DNA of 49,848 nucleotides from Terriglobia bacterium (lineage in GTDB: Bacteria > Acidobacteriota > Terriglobia > Bryobacterales > Bryobacteraceae): contig JAIQFL010000031.1 in NCBI GenBank assembly GCA_020073365.1, positions 1-49,848 on the forward strand, read 5' to 3'. Under the pieces are notes generated by a model. The model ran no database searches. It was not told where the DNA came from and saw nothing but the letters and a program-made list of their open reading frames with translations. How positions within the stretch are numbered: position 1 is the stretch's first letter; every line of letters starts with the position of its first letter. Of the stretch, positions 34,728-43,457 are shown in pieces. The translations under genes and the position numbers were made by a program.

Positions 34728-37700
34728 TTACTTATTGACCGAGCTTACGAACTGCACCGGCCCGATGAGGCCCGAGGGCAACAACGGAGACTCGGCGCGA
34801 TAGAACTGCTGCGCCGTGTAGGTGTACTTCTTGGTGACGTCGGGCTGCTGATCGCCGATCAGTCGATTGACCCACAGGTTCGTCACTTTGATTTCCACTG
34901 TATTTGCGCCGGGCTTCATCGCGGAAGTCACGTCCACGCGGAACGGGGTCTTCCACAAGATGCCGAGCGGTTTGCCGTTCACTGTGACCTCAGCGATGTT
35001 CTTCACGTCGCCCAGATCTAGCCACAGTTTGCCGCCGGTCTTGAACCAGTCGGCAGATGCCTGTACGGTCTTGGTGTAGGTGCCGGTCCCGGCGAAGTAC
35101 TTCACCCCGGCGTCGGAGTTTTCGTGCCATGAAGCGAGCGCGGCCATTGTCACCTTGGCGGGAGCGCCCCGGTTCGGTTGGAACGCCACATCCCACGGAC
35201 CATCCACGGTGGAGAGCTTGATTTCGACAAGCTTCGGCAGGGTGCGCGAAGTGGCCGTCGCAGCCTTGCGGAAGACCACGAACACCGCGTCGTTGGCATC
35301 CAGATGCAGCGGCACGATGGTCCTGCCTTCGGCGGTGCGGTACGCAGCGGGCTCGACCGCGCCGGTGTCCGGATGCCACAGTTCGGCGGCCTTGCCGGCA
35401 ACCCGGAAGGTTGCTTCCAAGTCCTCAGTGCGGGCATTGCGGTTACTCACCCAATAAACATCGCCATCGGCCAACTTGCGATGCACGAAGGAGAGTTCCG
35501 TATCGGCTTGCGGCCTCGAATGCTCGAAGTCCGCAGTCACCTTGAGCGAAGCCATGGCATCGGCGATCGTGCCGCTTCCGAATACCTTCCCTTTGCCGGC
35601 GCCGGCGCCCCAGAGTTGGTCAGCGATGGTCTTGAACTCCGCCTGGTCGTCGGCCTGGCTTGGTGATTCGATGGGCTTGGAGCCCACTACTACCGCGCCC
35701 GCATTCACCATGTCGCGGATCTTGCGCAGCACGCCCAAAGACATGTGCTGGCTGTTCGGATCGAGAGCCAGTATGCGATAGCTCATGCCCGTGGTTGTTG
35801 TGAGAAGGCCGTTGACCACTGCCAGGCGGTTCTTCAGCGCGTCCGCATTCAGGTAATCGAAGCTGTAGCCTGCTGGAACAGGCGGGGGATTGCCCGCGAA
35901 CAGAGCGGTAATGTTGGAGTCCTCACCATAGTAGTATGCGACGTCGGCTACGTACTTACCCTGCTGCAGCATGTAGGAACTGCGCGCCAGATAGGTTGTC
36001 CATGGCTTCGCCTGTTCCGCCCACGTTTCGTGGCGGTTGAACCACTGTCCGAAGGGGCCAAGGCCCAGCCCCGGAATCTTGTCGTTGGAGGGCTGGTGAA
36101 CCGAAGTGTGGATCACAAAGCGATTCAGCCCCATGGACATCTCGCGATCGGCGGTTGGCTTCAGCGTCTCCGGTGAGAACGCCCACGCGCCTGCGCTGGA
36201 GTTAGCCGTGAGGGACTCTGCCGCGACCAGATTCTGGCCGTAGATGTGCGCCACCGAAGCGGATTCCCGAATATCGGCATCGTACCTGGTTTGAGCCCGG
36301 CCCGGACCCGCGGTCCACATGGCGCTCATCGGCACCGCGGCATTGCGTTTGACTTCCATGCCGTCGGCGATCAGCGCGCGGCCTGATTCGTGAGACTCGG
36401 TGTAGCGCGCCATGCCGCGCTGCTTCAGAATGTCGGTTAGTGCGTCATAGTGATACTCCACTACCATGTCGGATAATGTCTGACGGAAATCCCAGAGGAA
36501 TCGATCGGTGGCCTCGGCGCTTTCCACGATGCGGCCGGCCAGGGCGGGCAGCCAGGGCTTCATGTCGTAGCCGCGGCGCGTCTTGAATTCGGCGATCATG
36601 TTGTCCGTCCAATTCGCCGTTCCGGCTTCCCAACTGTCCGTGATGACGTACTGCAATCCGCGCTTGCCCATCAGGCCGCCGGTGGCGTCCTTGTACAGAT
36701 CGAGGTAATGATCGAAGTACGTTTTGACATAGGCGCGATTGAGCTTGTCCACCTCCAGGCCCGTTGCTTCGGGCGAGGCCGGCGAGTTCTGGTGGCCGGT
36801 CAGGGAGTAGCCGATGCGGAGCACCACCCAGCGGCCCACCGGCGGAGTCCAGTCGAGCGTTCCGTCCGCGCGCATTTTGGAAGTCAGGTCGATCACGTCG
36901 GCTTTGCGCACAGCCTCGGCCGCCGGAACGGGCGGAGTCGCCATGGAATAGATGTTCGTGGCCGCCGAGAACGCAGCCTTCTCCTGGAATCGGTTGACGA
37001 TCGCGCCGTGCAGGACAAACTCCGAGATCTGGGTGCCGGCCGGACCGGCGGGAGCCTGTGCCCGGCCGCCCTGGCCGCCGCCGAATCCGCCCGCGCCACC
37101 GCCCGGATTCTGCTGCGGTTGCGGAGTCAGGATAGTGATGCGGAAGAAACGGGCGGTTACCGGCGCGAAGGCGATGGTGCGGGCACCGGTTGGAATCGGC
37201 GCCACGGTGCGGAACTGCTGGCCGTCATCGCTTGATTCCAGTTGCTGGTTGCTGGCGCCGCCTCCGCGGCCTCCAAAACCGAAGCCACCGCCGCCCGGCC
37301 CGGAGGGCACCCCGATGAAGGTCAGACCGCGGAACGTCTGCGGTTGGGGAAACTCGTACTGCAACCACGACCGCTCGCCGACCGGCGCGGCGGGCAATAG
37401 AGTGGCCTTCGAGAGGTCGCCGTTCGTAAGGGTGTCCACTTCAAAGGAACCGCCGCTCGAAGTGACCTTCGGCTGCAGGCCGCTCATCGGGCGGTCGCCA
37501 TCTGTGGCGCGATAGGCGACCACCGCCGCGTCGGCGTAGTATTGCGGTGGAGGCGCCTGATTCTGCGCGCCGCCTCCGAATCCCCGGCCTCCCCCGGCCT
37601 GGTTCTGATACGCGCCGGTAGCGGACGGAGGCTTCGGCAGTGAACCGGTGAACGGGCGTCCCCCTTCCACGCGAGTTTCGCTCCAGACGTACTTCTTCAT

Positions 37701-38162
37701 CGCCTGGGCGGGAGGAACCCAAGGTCCGCCACTTTCACTCCATCCCGGGGATCCGGCGATCGCCATTTCGAGACCCAACTGATCGGCCAGGGTGGTCGCG
37801 TATTTAAACGCGTCCTTCCACTCCGGTGTCATGAAGACCAGCCTTTTGTCGACGATCTGGGGTGTGTTCAGACCGGCGTCGAAATTCTGGAAGCCGCCGA
37901 CGCCCGCGCGCTTCATCCATTCGAGGTCGGCTTTGATGCCTTCCTTGGTGATATTGCCGCTCATCCAGTGCCACCAGACACGCGGTTTGGCGCTGTCAGG
38001 AGGATTCAGAAAGCCGCCGAGCAAGGGGTCGCTCTGCGTCTGGCCGTAGACGGCCAAGGCGACGGCCAAAAGCAACATGACTAGTCCGAGCAGACGGGTT
38101 CGCTCCGTCTTCGGCGATCTGTGGCCCGGCTTATCAGCGAGCCCGAATGGGAGTTTGGACAT
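34728..38162 (-). CDS. Secreted GH106-family glycosidase (alpha-L-rhamnosidase-like)
   Basis: 1144 residues from the ATG at 38162. An upstream ATG at 38198 would lie at or before the predicted transcription start, so I reject it. The signal helix is LLGLVMLLLAVALAVYG. The family signature is PRVWWHWMSGNITKEGI followed by ADLEWMKRAGVGGFQNF. Later blocks include YVITDSWEAGTANWTDNM, YTESHESGRALIADGMEV and FVIHTSVHQPSNDKIPG. The C terminus has a galactose-binding-like domain ending in SPLLPSGLIGPVQFV. GH106 enzymes release L-rhamnose from pectic and related glycans. Three Gly-rich inserts (GGGRGFGGG, GFGFGGRGGG, GGAGGFGGGQGG) are unusual. It carries copy 2 of the shared promoter element. Confidence 0.9.
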   Translation of the reverse strand: MSKLPFGLADKPGHRSPKTERTRLLGLVMLLLAVALAVYGQTQSDPLLGGFLNPPDSAKPRVWWHWMSGNITKEGIKADLEWMKRAGVGGFQNFDAGLNTPQIVDKRLVFMTPEWKDAFKYATTLADQLGLEMAIAGSPGWSESGGPWVPPAQAMKKYVWSETRVEGGRPFTGSLPKPPSATGAYQNQAGGGRGFGGGAQNQAPPPQYYADAAVVAYRATDGDRPMSGLQPKVTSSGGSFEVDTLTNGDLSKATLLPAAPVGERSWLQYEFPQPQTFRGLTFIGVPSGPGGGGFGFGGRGGGASNQQLESSDDGQQFRTVAPIPTGARTIAFAPVTARFFRITILTPQPQQNPGGGAGGFGGGQGGRAQAPAGPAGTQISEFVLHGAIVNRFQEKAAFSAATNIYSMATPPVPAAEAVRKADVIDLTSKMRADGTLDWTPPVGRWVVLRIGYSLTGHQNSPASPEATGLEVDKLNRAYVKTYFDHYLDLYKDATGGLMGKRGLQYVITDSWEAGTANWTDNMIAEFKTRRGYDMKPWLPALAGRIVESAEATDRFLWDFRQTLSDMVVEYHYDALTDILKQRGMARYTESHESGRALIADGMEVKRNAAVPMSAMWTAGPGRAQTRYDADIRESASVAHIYGQNLVAAESLTANSSAGAWAFSPETLKPTADREMSMGLNRFVIHTSVHQPSNDKIPGLGLGPFGQWFNRHETWAEQAKPWTTYLARSSYMLQQGKYVADVAYYYGEDSNITALFAGNPPPVPAGYSFDYLNADALKNRLAVVNGLLTTTTGMSYRILALDPNSQHMSLGVLRKIRDMVNAGAVVVGSKPIESPSQADDQAEFKTIADQLWGAGAGKGKVFGSGTIADAMASLKVTADFEHSRPQADTELSFVHRKLADGDVYWVSNRNARTEDLEATFRVAGKAAELWHPDTGAVEPAAYRTAEGRTIVPLHLDANDAVFVVFRKAATATSRTLPKLVEIKLSTVDGPWDVAFQPNRGAPAKVTMAALASWHENSDAGVKYFAGTGTYTKTVQASADWFKTGGKLWLDLGDVKNIAEVTVNGKPLGILWKTPFRVDVTSAMKPGANTVEIKVTNLWVNRLIGDQQPDVTKKYTYTAQQFYRAESPLLPSGLIGPVQFVSSVNK

Positions 38163-38185
38163 TTTAGAGTACGGTAACACCAGTA

Positions 38186-38236
38186 CGCCGCAAAGCATAC
38201 AGGATTATCCGAAAATGGCGTATGCGGCACGTTAAG
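38186..38236 (-). promoter_or_regulatory. Shared promoter/operator element, copy 2 (GH106 gene)
   Basis: The minus strand reads ACGTGC-CGC-ATACGC (an imperfect version of the palindrome in copy 1), then TTTTCGGATAATCCTGT exactly as in copy 1, then a CGGCG-ending stretch. It lies 24 nt upstream of the GH106 start, giving an expected leader of about 30 nt. The weaker palindrome could mean lower affinity for the same regulator. Confidence 0.7.
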
Positions 38237-38307
38237 ACCCGCGCGCTCAATTGGTTGGACATCCGTAAACGTCTGGCGCAGCGAGCTTGAGGATTGGGTC
38301 CGCTGCC

Positions 38308-38670
38308 TCATTTCACGTCGCAGTACTTCGGATCCAACTCCCCCATGCGCGCCTGGCGCCCGGCCTTCTCGCAAGCGATCAGCGTCGTACCGGAGCCGCC
38401 GAACGGATCGAGCACCGTGTCGCGGCCCTTGCTGCTGTTCCGGATCGCGCGCTCCACCAACTCGACCGGCTTCATCGTCGGGTGCAAGTCGTTGACGTGC
38501 GGCTTCTTGATGAACCACACGTCGCCCTGGTCGCGGGCGCCGCACCAGAAGTGATCCGTGCCTTCCGTCCATCCGTACAGGATCGGTTCGTACTGGTGCT
38601 GGTAATCGGACCGCCCCATGGTGAACGTGTTCTTCGCCCACACGACGAAAGTGGACCAATGGCCTTCGTC
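38308..38670 (-). pseudogene. DNA methylase (N4/N6, beta class) C-terminal remnant
   Basis: The reverse frame encodes GHWSTFVVWAKNTFTMGR, SDYQHQYEPILYGW, DLHPTMKPVELVERAI and the AdoMet-binding motif DPFGGSGTTLIACEKAGR, then a premature stop after YCDVK. The catalytic DPPY motif, which comes first in beta-class enzymes, is absent, so the fragment cannot be active. Such methylases are frequent in prophages and other mobile elements. It directly adjoins an ERCC4-like nuclease remnant, consistent with decayed mobile DNA. Confidence 0.75.
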
Positions 38671-38895
38671 ATGCATGCCACCTCGCATGTGCCGCCAGCA
38701 GGTAGGCCTGCACGAACTGGCAGGCCGCCGGCCGGCTGGAACAAAAAAACACTGGAATGCGGTAATCGAGAATGATGGACAGTGCGCTACCGAGGACCGC
38801 GTTAGGGTGGGCATCGCCGCGGTAGCGGCCCAGCAGGACCTCAGCACGCCCGCCTCGACGACGATGCACGCCGCCGCCGCCAATGGGGCTGTCGC
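38669..38895 (-). pseudogene. ERCC4-like nuclease remnant
   Basis: Two frames together read IVVEAG, then AEVLLGRYRGDAHPNAVLGS, ALSIILDYRIPVFFCSSR, PAACQFVQAYLLAAHAR. The VVEA motif followed by the block on handling of a 'prevented' resident strand (IPVFFCSSR...A..F) resembles the ERCC4-type nuclease domain seen in phage and prophage proteins. A frameshift separates VVEA from the rest, the N terminus is missing and a stop follows the domain. The assignment rests on a short pattern and is tentative. Confidence 0.45.
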
Positions 38896-38949
38896 TGCAC
38901 GCCGTACACCGGGCAACGGCAATAAGCAGCCACGTAGGAGTCTCGGATT

Positions 38950-39039
38950 ATGCCGAGTGGCCCAATCGCGAGAGCCCTGTGATTGTCGGCTCCGAGGGCG
39001 CTTGATGCTATTGGCTCCTGGTTATCCGGCACTCGGCAT
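38950..39039. repeat. Inverted repeat flanking 70 bp
   Basis: ATGCCGAGTG at 38950-38959 and its exact complement CACTCGGCAT at 39030-39039 enclose about 70 bp with no gene. It lies between decayed mobile DNA and the esterase remnant. It could be a small element's ends or a structured 3' region. Chance is not excluded at this arm length. Confidence 0.35.
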
Positions 39040-39119
39040 TACGTTTCGAACTTTGGTGGCCTGCCCTCCTCCGGCGATCCGAGCAGTCTTCCAACAAATT
39101 CAAACACTTGCGAGTGCGT

Positions 39120-39466
39120 GAGTCACTTCTGGTGGTGCCAGGACGGTGCGCCGAGTTGGAGGGCACCGCGCACCCCGGTCCACGGCTTCGGCGGAGGCGC
39201 CGCCTTGAAGCGGTTCGCTCCTGACACAGAACGACCGCAGGGTATTCCCTTGAGGTCACCAAGCCGGGATGCTTCATCCCGCGAACCCGGCCATTGACTG
39301 TCGCGGCCTCGACGTATTTCGGCTCTCCGGACTGCCCCCGCAGAGCGGTGGCGCAAGACATCGCGATGGGCGTTTGCGAAAGCAGCCTGCGCCGGGTCAG
39401 ACCTGGTGCAATGGGACCATACGATGAGTCCATCTCTTCTACATCGAGAGCGAGGTGATGGCTCAT
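39120..39466 (-). pseudogene. Truncated carboxylesterase, paralogue of the 22975-24662 esterase
   Basis: It starts MSHHLALDVEE at 39466 with a twin-Arg-like leader (GLTRRRLLSQTPIAM), then EPKYVEAATVNGRVRGMKHP. After a frameshift near 39260 it reads LKGIPCGRSVSGANRFKAA and PKPWTGVRGALQLGAP, then stops. This mirrors the first 115 residues of the esterase at 24662 (SGANRFKAAPALKPWTAV). The nucleophile, acid and His regions are gone. Its ATG overlaps the stop of the upstream hydrolase remnant (ATGA), so it was once the last member of the same operon. Confidence 0.82.
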
Positions 39467-40553
39467 TTGGATCCTCCACCCTCTCCGAAATGGCTATCGA
39501 AGAAGGCCGTCAGCTTTGCAACCGCGGGCGTCACAAATTGCGGGCGGTCGTACATGTCGATGTGGGTCGCGCCTTTGACGATATGGAGTTCCTTCGGCTC
39601 CTTGGCTTTTTTATCGACTTCCTCGCTCCAGAAGAGCGTGTCAGCCTTGGAGCCGGCGATGACGAGCACTGGCCGCGGTGAGATCGTGTCGAGCTGGTCG
39701 AATGGGAAGAAGGCCATCTGCAGTGGGAGACTCGAGAAGACGTACCGGTTCGGCGAGTTCGGATGCTGGGCTCGCGGCGTGCGGTAGTAATAGTATCCTT
39801 CGCGGTAGAGTTGCGGTGTGTTTTCCGTGAAACTTGCCGCGCTGTCTGGCACGACGGCACCAGCCGGACAGCCTCGCCCCGGGCTTCGCGAGAACGCGCC
39901 ACGGCGGCATCCTTCAGTCGCTACATTCGTTCCTCGTAGGAGATTGTGCCCATGCCTTCCCGGCGTGCCTCGCCGAGATTGAAAGTGCTGACGGCAGCGA
40001 CTGCCTTCACGCGCATTTAGGTCGTGGCATTGCACAGGGCATAGCCGCCGCCGGCGCAGATGCCGAGTGAACCGATTCGCCCGGCCTCAACCTGAGGATG
40101 CGTGACGAGAAAGTCGATGGCACAACTGATGTCGTCCAGTCGCTGTGCCGGTACTTCCATCAGCCGCGGCTGGCCACCACTTTCGCCTTGGTAGGAGGCG
40201 TCATAGGCCAGCGTGATAAAACCCTGCTCGGCGAGATGCTGGGCATAAAGACCGGAAGTCTGCTCCTTTACGCCACCGAAGGGGTGGGTCACAACAACCG
40301 CCGCATACCTTCGGTTCACATCGAAACCGGCGGGCTTGAACAGATTGGCGACGATCGTTGTGCCCGTGTTTCTGGCCGGGTAAGTGACCCGTTCGATTGT
40401 CAGCCCTTTTTTGTTGGTATATCCGATCACCGCCGGCTCTTTTACAGCACTCGTATCGTGCGGCGTAGCCATCGCTGAGCCAGCTACATGGACACCGGAA
40501 AGGGCCTGCGCGGCCGCTCCGAGGAACTCGCCTGCTTTTGTTGATGAGTTCAT
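39463..40553 (-). pseudogene. Alpha/beta hydrolase (dienelactone-hydrolase-like), several lesions
   Basis: It begins MNSSTKAGEFLGAAAQALSG at 40553 and reads VIGYTNKKGLTIERVTYPAR, VVVTHPFGGVKEQ, then the nucleophile motif GSLGICAGGGYAL in the same frame as the upstream gene. The family sequence then continues in other frames: KAVAAVSTFNLGEARREGMG, EERM followed by an in-frame TAG, RSREARGEAVRLVP, and finally DSAASFTENTPQLYREGY with PVLVIAGSKADTLFW and the His region ATHIDMYDRP. At least two frameshifts and one stop make this a true pseudogene rather than a base-calling slip. Confidence 0.85.
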
Positions 40554-41684
40554 CTCCCATTTCAGACTCCTTTGTCTTGCGTGGCATGAAACACCGGATC
40601 GGTCCAGCTTCTTCTCTGACAGAAACTTCGACATCAGGTCAGCCACTTGCTTGTTATTCAAGTCGGAGAACGGGAAGTGGGTATTTCCATGGACGCCAAC
40701 TTCCGGTAGGTGTACAACGGTCACGTCGCCACCATGACGGTTGACTGTGTCCCGCCACTTTCTGGCCATCTCCAGCCGAACTCGCCATCCATCCTGGCCC
40801 GGATTATCGCTGGGCATCTCAGGGATGAAATCACCGTAAAAGATGATGACGGGAATCTTGGTGAGTTTCATGAACTCGGCCAGAGGCACGCCGATGGCCG
40901 CGAGCGCCCCACCGGAACTTGGCAGCGTCTCCGGAACTTCCCCCTCCGGAAACAGGAAGCCACTGCCTGGTTCATACGACACGATTGCTCGCACATTGCC
41001 CGTCTTAAGGACAGTCGCCCATCCAAGTCCGCCGCCTTGCGAGTGAGTTACAAAAACTGCTGGCCCGAGCTTGTTGAACAGTGCCGCGCAGGCCTCTGAG
41101 ATCACCTCGGGATCGTACGGTCCTACGTTCGGTGTCATCTGACGGAAGTATTGGTTGAGAGCTTCAGGATCTTTCGAGAACTGGACACCTGGAAAAAATT
41201 CCGGCCAGATACCAACCCGGAACGTGTCGAACCACATCTGTTCATCGGGCGTGGCGTTGATCGTCGCCGAGACCGTACTACGGCCCGCATTGCCACGACG
41301 CGGCTGATCGATCAGATAGACCGGAAAGCGCTGGCGGAGAAAGATCGTCTGGAAGCCTTCTCGGCCATCGGGAGTGGTCTCCCAGGTCTTCGAGAACTGC
41401 CCTGTGCCGTGCAGAAACACGAGCGGAAGCTTACGCCGATTCACTGGAATCTGGTAAAAGACGTATGCGTGGTCGCCATGCAGTGTCTGGCCATCAGTCG
41501 TTGGCTGCTTGGGATTGAAGGTTCCAGGATTCGTGATGATCTTGCCACCGACGGCGAAGCTGCCTTGCTCCTGGATCATCAGCGGTTCTGGCTTGCCCTT
41601 CTTTGCTTGCTGCGCACTTGCTGCTGTAAGAAATGCGGCTGCAATCAGAGAGACCGCGAGAAAAGGCTTGCGATGTCTGTTCAT
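40017..41684 (-). CDS. Secreted alpha/beta hydrolase, reading on into a decayed neighbour
   Basis: 555 codons. The functional part is residues 1 to about 370: a signal peptide (AVSLIAAAFLTAASAQ), then PLVFLHGTGQFSKTWE, PVYLIDQPRRGNAGRS, the nucleophile in VTHSQGGG and a C-terminal VGVHGNTHFPFSD that probably supplies the His. After FLSEKKLDRSG the frame runs without a stop into the N-terminal half of the next hydrolase (from M378), ending at 40017 where that gene is broken. An AAAGGAG site still lies before the second gene's start, so they were originally separate. The product may carry a 180-residue non-native tail. It starts 4 nt after the previous gene. Confidence 0.75.
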   Translation of the reverse strand: MNRHRKPFLAVSLIAAAFLTAASAQQAKKGKPEPLMIQEQGSFAVGGKIITNPGTFNPKQPTTDGQTLHGDHAYVFYQIPVNRRKLPLVFLHGTGQFSKTWETTPDGREGFQTIFLRQRFPVYLIDQPRRGNAGRSTVSATINATPDEQMWFDTFRVGIWPEFFPGVQFSKDPEALNQYFRQMTPNVGPYDPEVISEACAALFNKLGPAVFVTHSQGGGLGWATVLKTGNVRAIVSYEPGSGFLFPEGEVPETLPSSGGALAAIGVPLAEFMKLTKIPVIIFYGDFIPEMPSDNPGQDGWRVRLEMARKWRDTVNRHGGDVTVVHLPEVGVHGNTHFPFSDLNNKQVADLMSKFLSEKKLDRSGVSCHARQRSLKWEMNSSTKAGEFLGAAAQALSGVHVAGSAMATPHDTSAVKEPAVIGYTNKKGLTIERVTYPARNTGTTIVANLFKPAGFDVNRRYAAVVVTHPFGGVKEQTSGLYAQHLAEQGFITLAYDASYQGESGGQPRLMEVPAQRLDDISCAIDFLVTHPQVEAGRIGSLGICAGGGYALCNATT

Positions 41685-41688
41685 AGGA

Positions 41689-42609
41689 TTACTTGGCAGG
41701 ACGCGTCAGCCCTTGCGCTTCCAGCCAGTAGTAGAACTCGTCGATCCAGTGATCGCTCGTCTTGTTCTGTTTACGCATGCCCCAGCCATGACCTCCGGAA
41801 TTGTAAATGTGAAATTCCGGCCGGTATCCGGCGGCCTTTAGGGCTTCGTAGAAGCGGAGGATGTATTGGCCGGCGAGATTGTCGTCTTGCGCCATCGCCA
41901 TGAAGAAGGGCGGCATTCCTTGTGGTATGGGCGGAATGGACGCGATCGGGGCGCCGTAGATTGGAGCCACGTAGTTCGGGCGCGCATCGGGCTGGATGGC
42001 CGTGTAAGCCGTGATCATCCCGCCGGCGGAGAATCCCGTGAAGACGATGCGATCCGGAGAGATACCCCACTCGGCCGCGTGCGCGCGAACGATCTTCACC
42101 GCCTGAATGCCATCGGCAATGCCCGGCTTTCCGTCCTGATCTAACAATGGGAGGTCGCGAAGCTGAGCCCCAAAGCGTGCGCCCCCGGACTGGCGGAGTT
42201 GGGCGGCGTCCCGGCCTTCTATTTGAACCGTCCGGTACTTCAAAACGATGGCTGTGACGCCTCGCGCCACAAGCCATTTCGCGACATCGTGACCTTCCGA
42301 GTCAATCGACAGATTTACGAAGCCGCCGCCGGGCGCGATGATGACCGCGGTTCCGGTCGCGGCGGACGCGGCCGGCGGGTAGATGGTCAACGTCGGCGTG
42401 GTCACGTTGACAATGCTTCGGTTGTTGCCGGAGCCAAGGACAGTTTCCTGCTGCTTCCATTGCTCGGACCCAGGTGCGACTCCGGGCCACACGTTGATCA
42501 CTTTCGTGGTGAAAGTTTGCTCTGTCCCGCTCGTTCTTGCTTCCTGCGCAACCGCCGAAGTAGGAAGGATAGCTGCGAACAGCCAAAGCGCGATGAATTC
42601 ACTTTTCAT
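41689..42609 (-). CDS. Secreted alpha/beta hydrolase (BD-FAE/acetylesterase-like)
   Basis: 306 residues from ATG 42609, chosen for its GGAGAG site 7 nt upstream. An ATG at 42633 that overlaps the cupin gene stop is an alternative. The signal peptide is FIALWLFAAILPTSAVA. The fold shows the oxyanion block AVIIAPGGGFVNLS, the nucleophile in TGFSAGGM, the acid region FMAMAQDDNL and the His in NSGGHGWGM. This pattern is common in acetyl-xylan and other sugar-ester esterases. It sits fifth in the operon led by the aldo/keto reductases. Natural substrate unknown. Confidence 0.88.
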   Translation of the reverse strand: MKSEFIALWLFAAILPTSAVAQEARTSGTEQTFTTKVINVWPGVAPGSEQWKQQETVLGSGNNRSIVNVTTPTLTIYPPAASAATGTAVIIAPGGGFVNLSIDSEGHDVAKWLVARGVTAIVLKYRTVQIEGRDAAQLRQSGGARFGAQLRDLPLLDQDGKPGIADGIQAVKIVRAHAAEWGISPDRIVFTGFSAGGMITAYTAIQPDARPNYVAPIYGAPIASIPPIPQGMPPFFMAMAQDDNLAGQYILRFYEALKAAGYRPEFHIYNSGGHGWGMRKQNKTSDHWIDEFYYWLEAQGLTRPAK

Positions 42610-42629
42610 GATCTCTCCTGCATTCCGTT

Positions 42630-43457
42630 TCATTTCTGCTCGAAAACTTCCCTGGCGACCCCGATGGCGGTTACCGCGTTTGGCCAGCCGGCGTAGAACG
42701 CCAGGTGAGTGATCGTCTCGATCAACTCCTCCTGCGTCACGCCGTTCTGGCGCGCGATGCGAAGGTGGGACCGGAGCTGATCCGGACGGTTCATGGCGAT
42801 CAGAGCGGCCACCGTCACCAGACTACGGTCACGCTTCGACAACTCCGGGCGCTCCCAGATGTCACCGTACAGCACGTTGTCAGTCACCTCGGCCAGCTTG
42901 GGGGCAAAGTCGCCGATCGCGCCTTGAGACGGCCGCGGCCGCGCGTCGGCGCCGGTGCTCGCTGCCTGACCGCGGAGCGGCGCGCCGTATTGCGCATCGC
43001 TGACCTTCTCCATCCATTCGACCGTCTTGCCGTCGAGCTGTTCCGTGATGGCGATGTGCGTCATAGAACTGTTCGGTGCGGCCCCGTGCCAGTGCTTCTG
43101 ACCGGGTGGGATTTGGACCACGTCCCCCTGCCGGATTTCATCCACTGCATCGCCCCAGCGCTGCACCCGGCCCGTGCCCGCTGTCACGATCAGAGTCTGC
43201 CCTAACGGATGCGTGTGCCACGCTGTCCTGGCGCCGGGCTCAAACAGAACTCGGGCGCCGGAGATCCGTGCCGGCGTGCTCGCCTGGAAGGAGGAATCGA
43301 CTCGCGCTGAACCGGTGAAGTGGTCGGCCGGTGCCGGCTGGGGAGTTTGCGTGCCACTGCGCGTGATTCGTATCGTTTCCTGCTCCTTTGAAGTTTGGCA
43401 CTTCGCACCTGAGGGGAGCATGCAGAGCGAAATCCCAATCGCTACGAAGATCCTCAT
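42630..43457 (-). CDS. Secreted cupin plus carboxymuconolactone-decarboxylase-like protein
   Basis: 275 residues from ATG 43457, which overlaps the esterase stop (ATGA). A signal peptide ([17 protein letters not shown]) is followed by a cupin domain with metal-ligand histidines ([14 protein letters not shown] and [10 protein letters not shown]). A CMD/AhpD-like domain follows ([35 protein letters not shown]). It has no CxxC pair, so it is not an AhpD peroxidase. The cupin-CMD fusion resembles quercetinase- or hydroxynitrile-lyase-like cupins linked to CMD proteins. An upstream extension of the frame is ignored because it would lack the signal peptide. Confidence 0.85.
   Translation of the reverse strand: MRIFVAIGISLCMLPSGAKCQTSKEQETIRITRSGTQTPQPAPADHFTGSARVDSSFQASTPARISGARVLFEPGARTAWHTHPLGQTLIVTAGTGRVQRWGDAVDEIRQGDVVQIPPGQKHWHGAAPNSSMTHIAITEQLDGKTVEWMEKVSDAQYGAPLRGQAASTGADARPRPSQGAIGDFAPKLAEVTDNVLYGDIWERPELSKRDRSLVTVAALIAMNRPDQLRSHLRIARQNGVTQEELIETITHLAFYAGWPNAVTAIGVAREVFEQK

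Noticed and set aside
38163..38198. Upstream ATG at 38198 as start of the GH106 gene
   Set aside because: It lies within the conserved promoter element, at or before the expected transcription start; ATG 38162 gives a normal leader.
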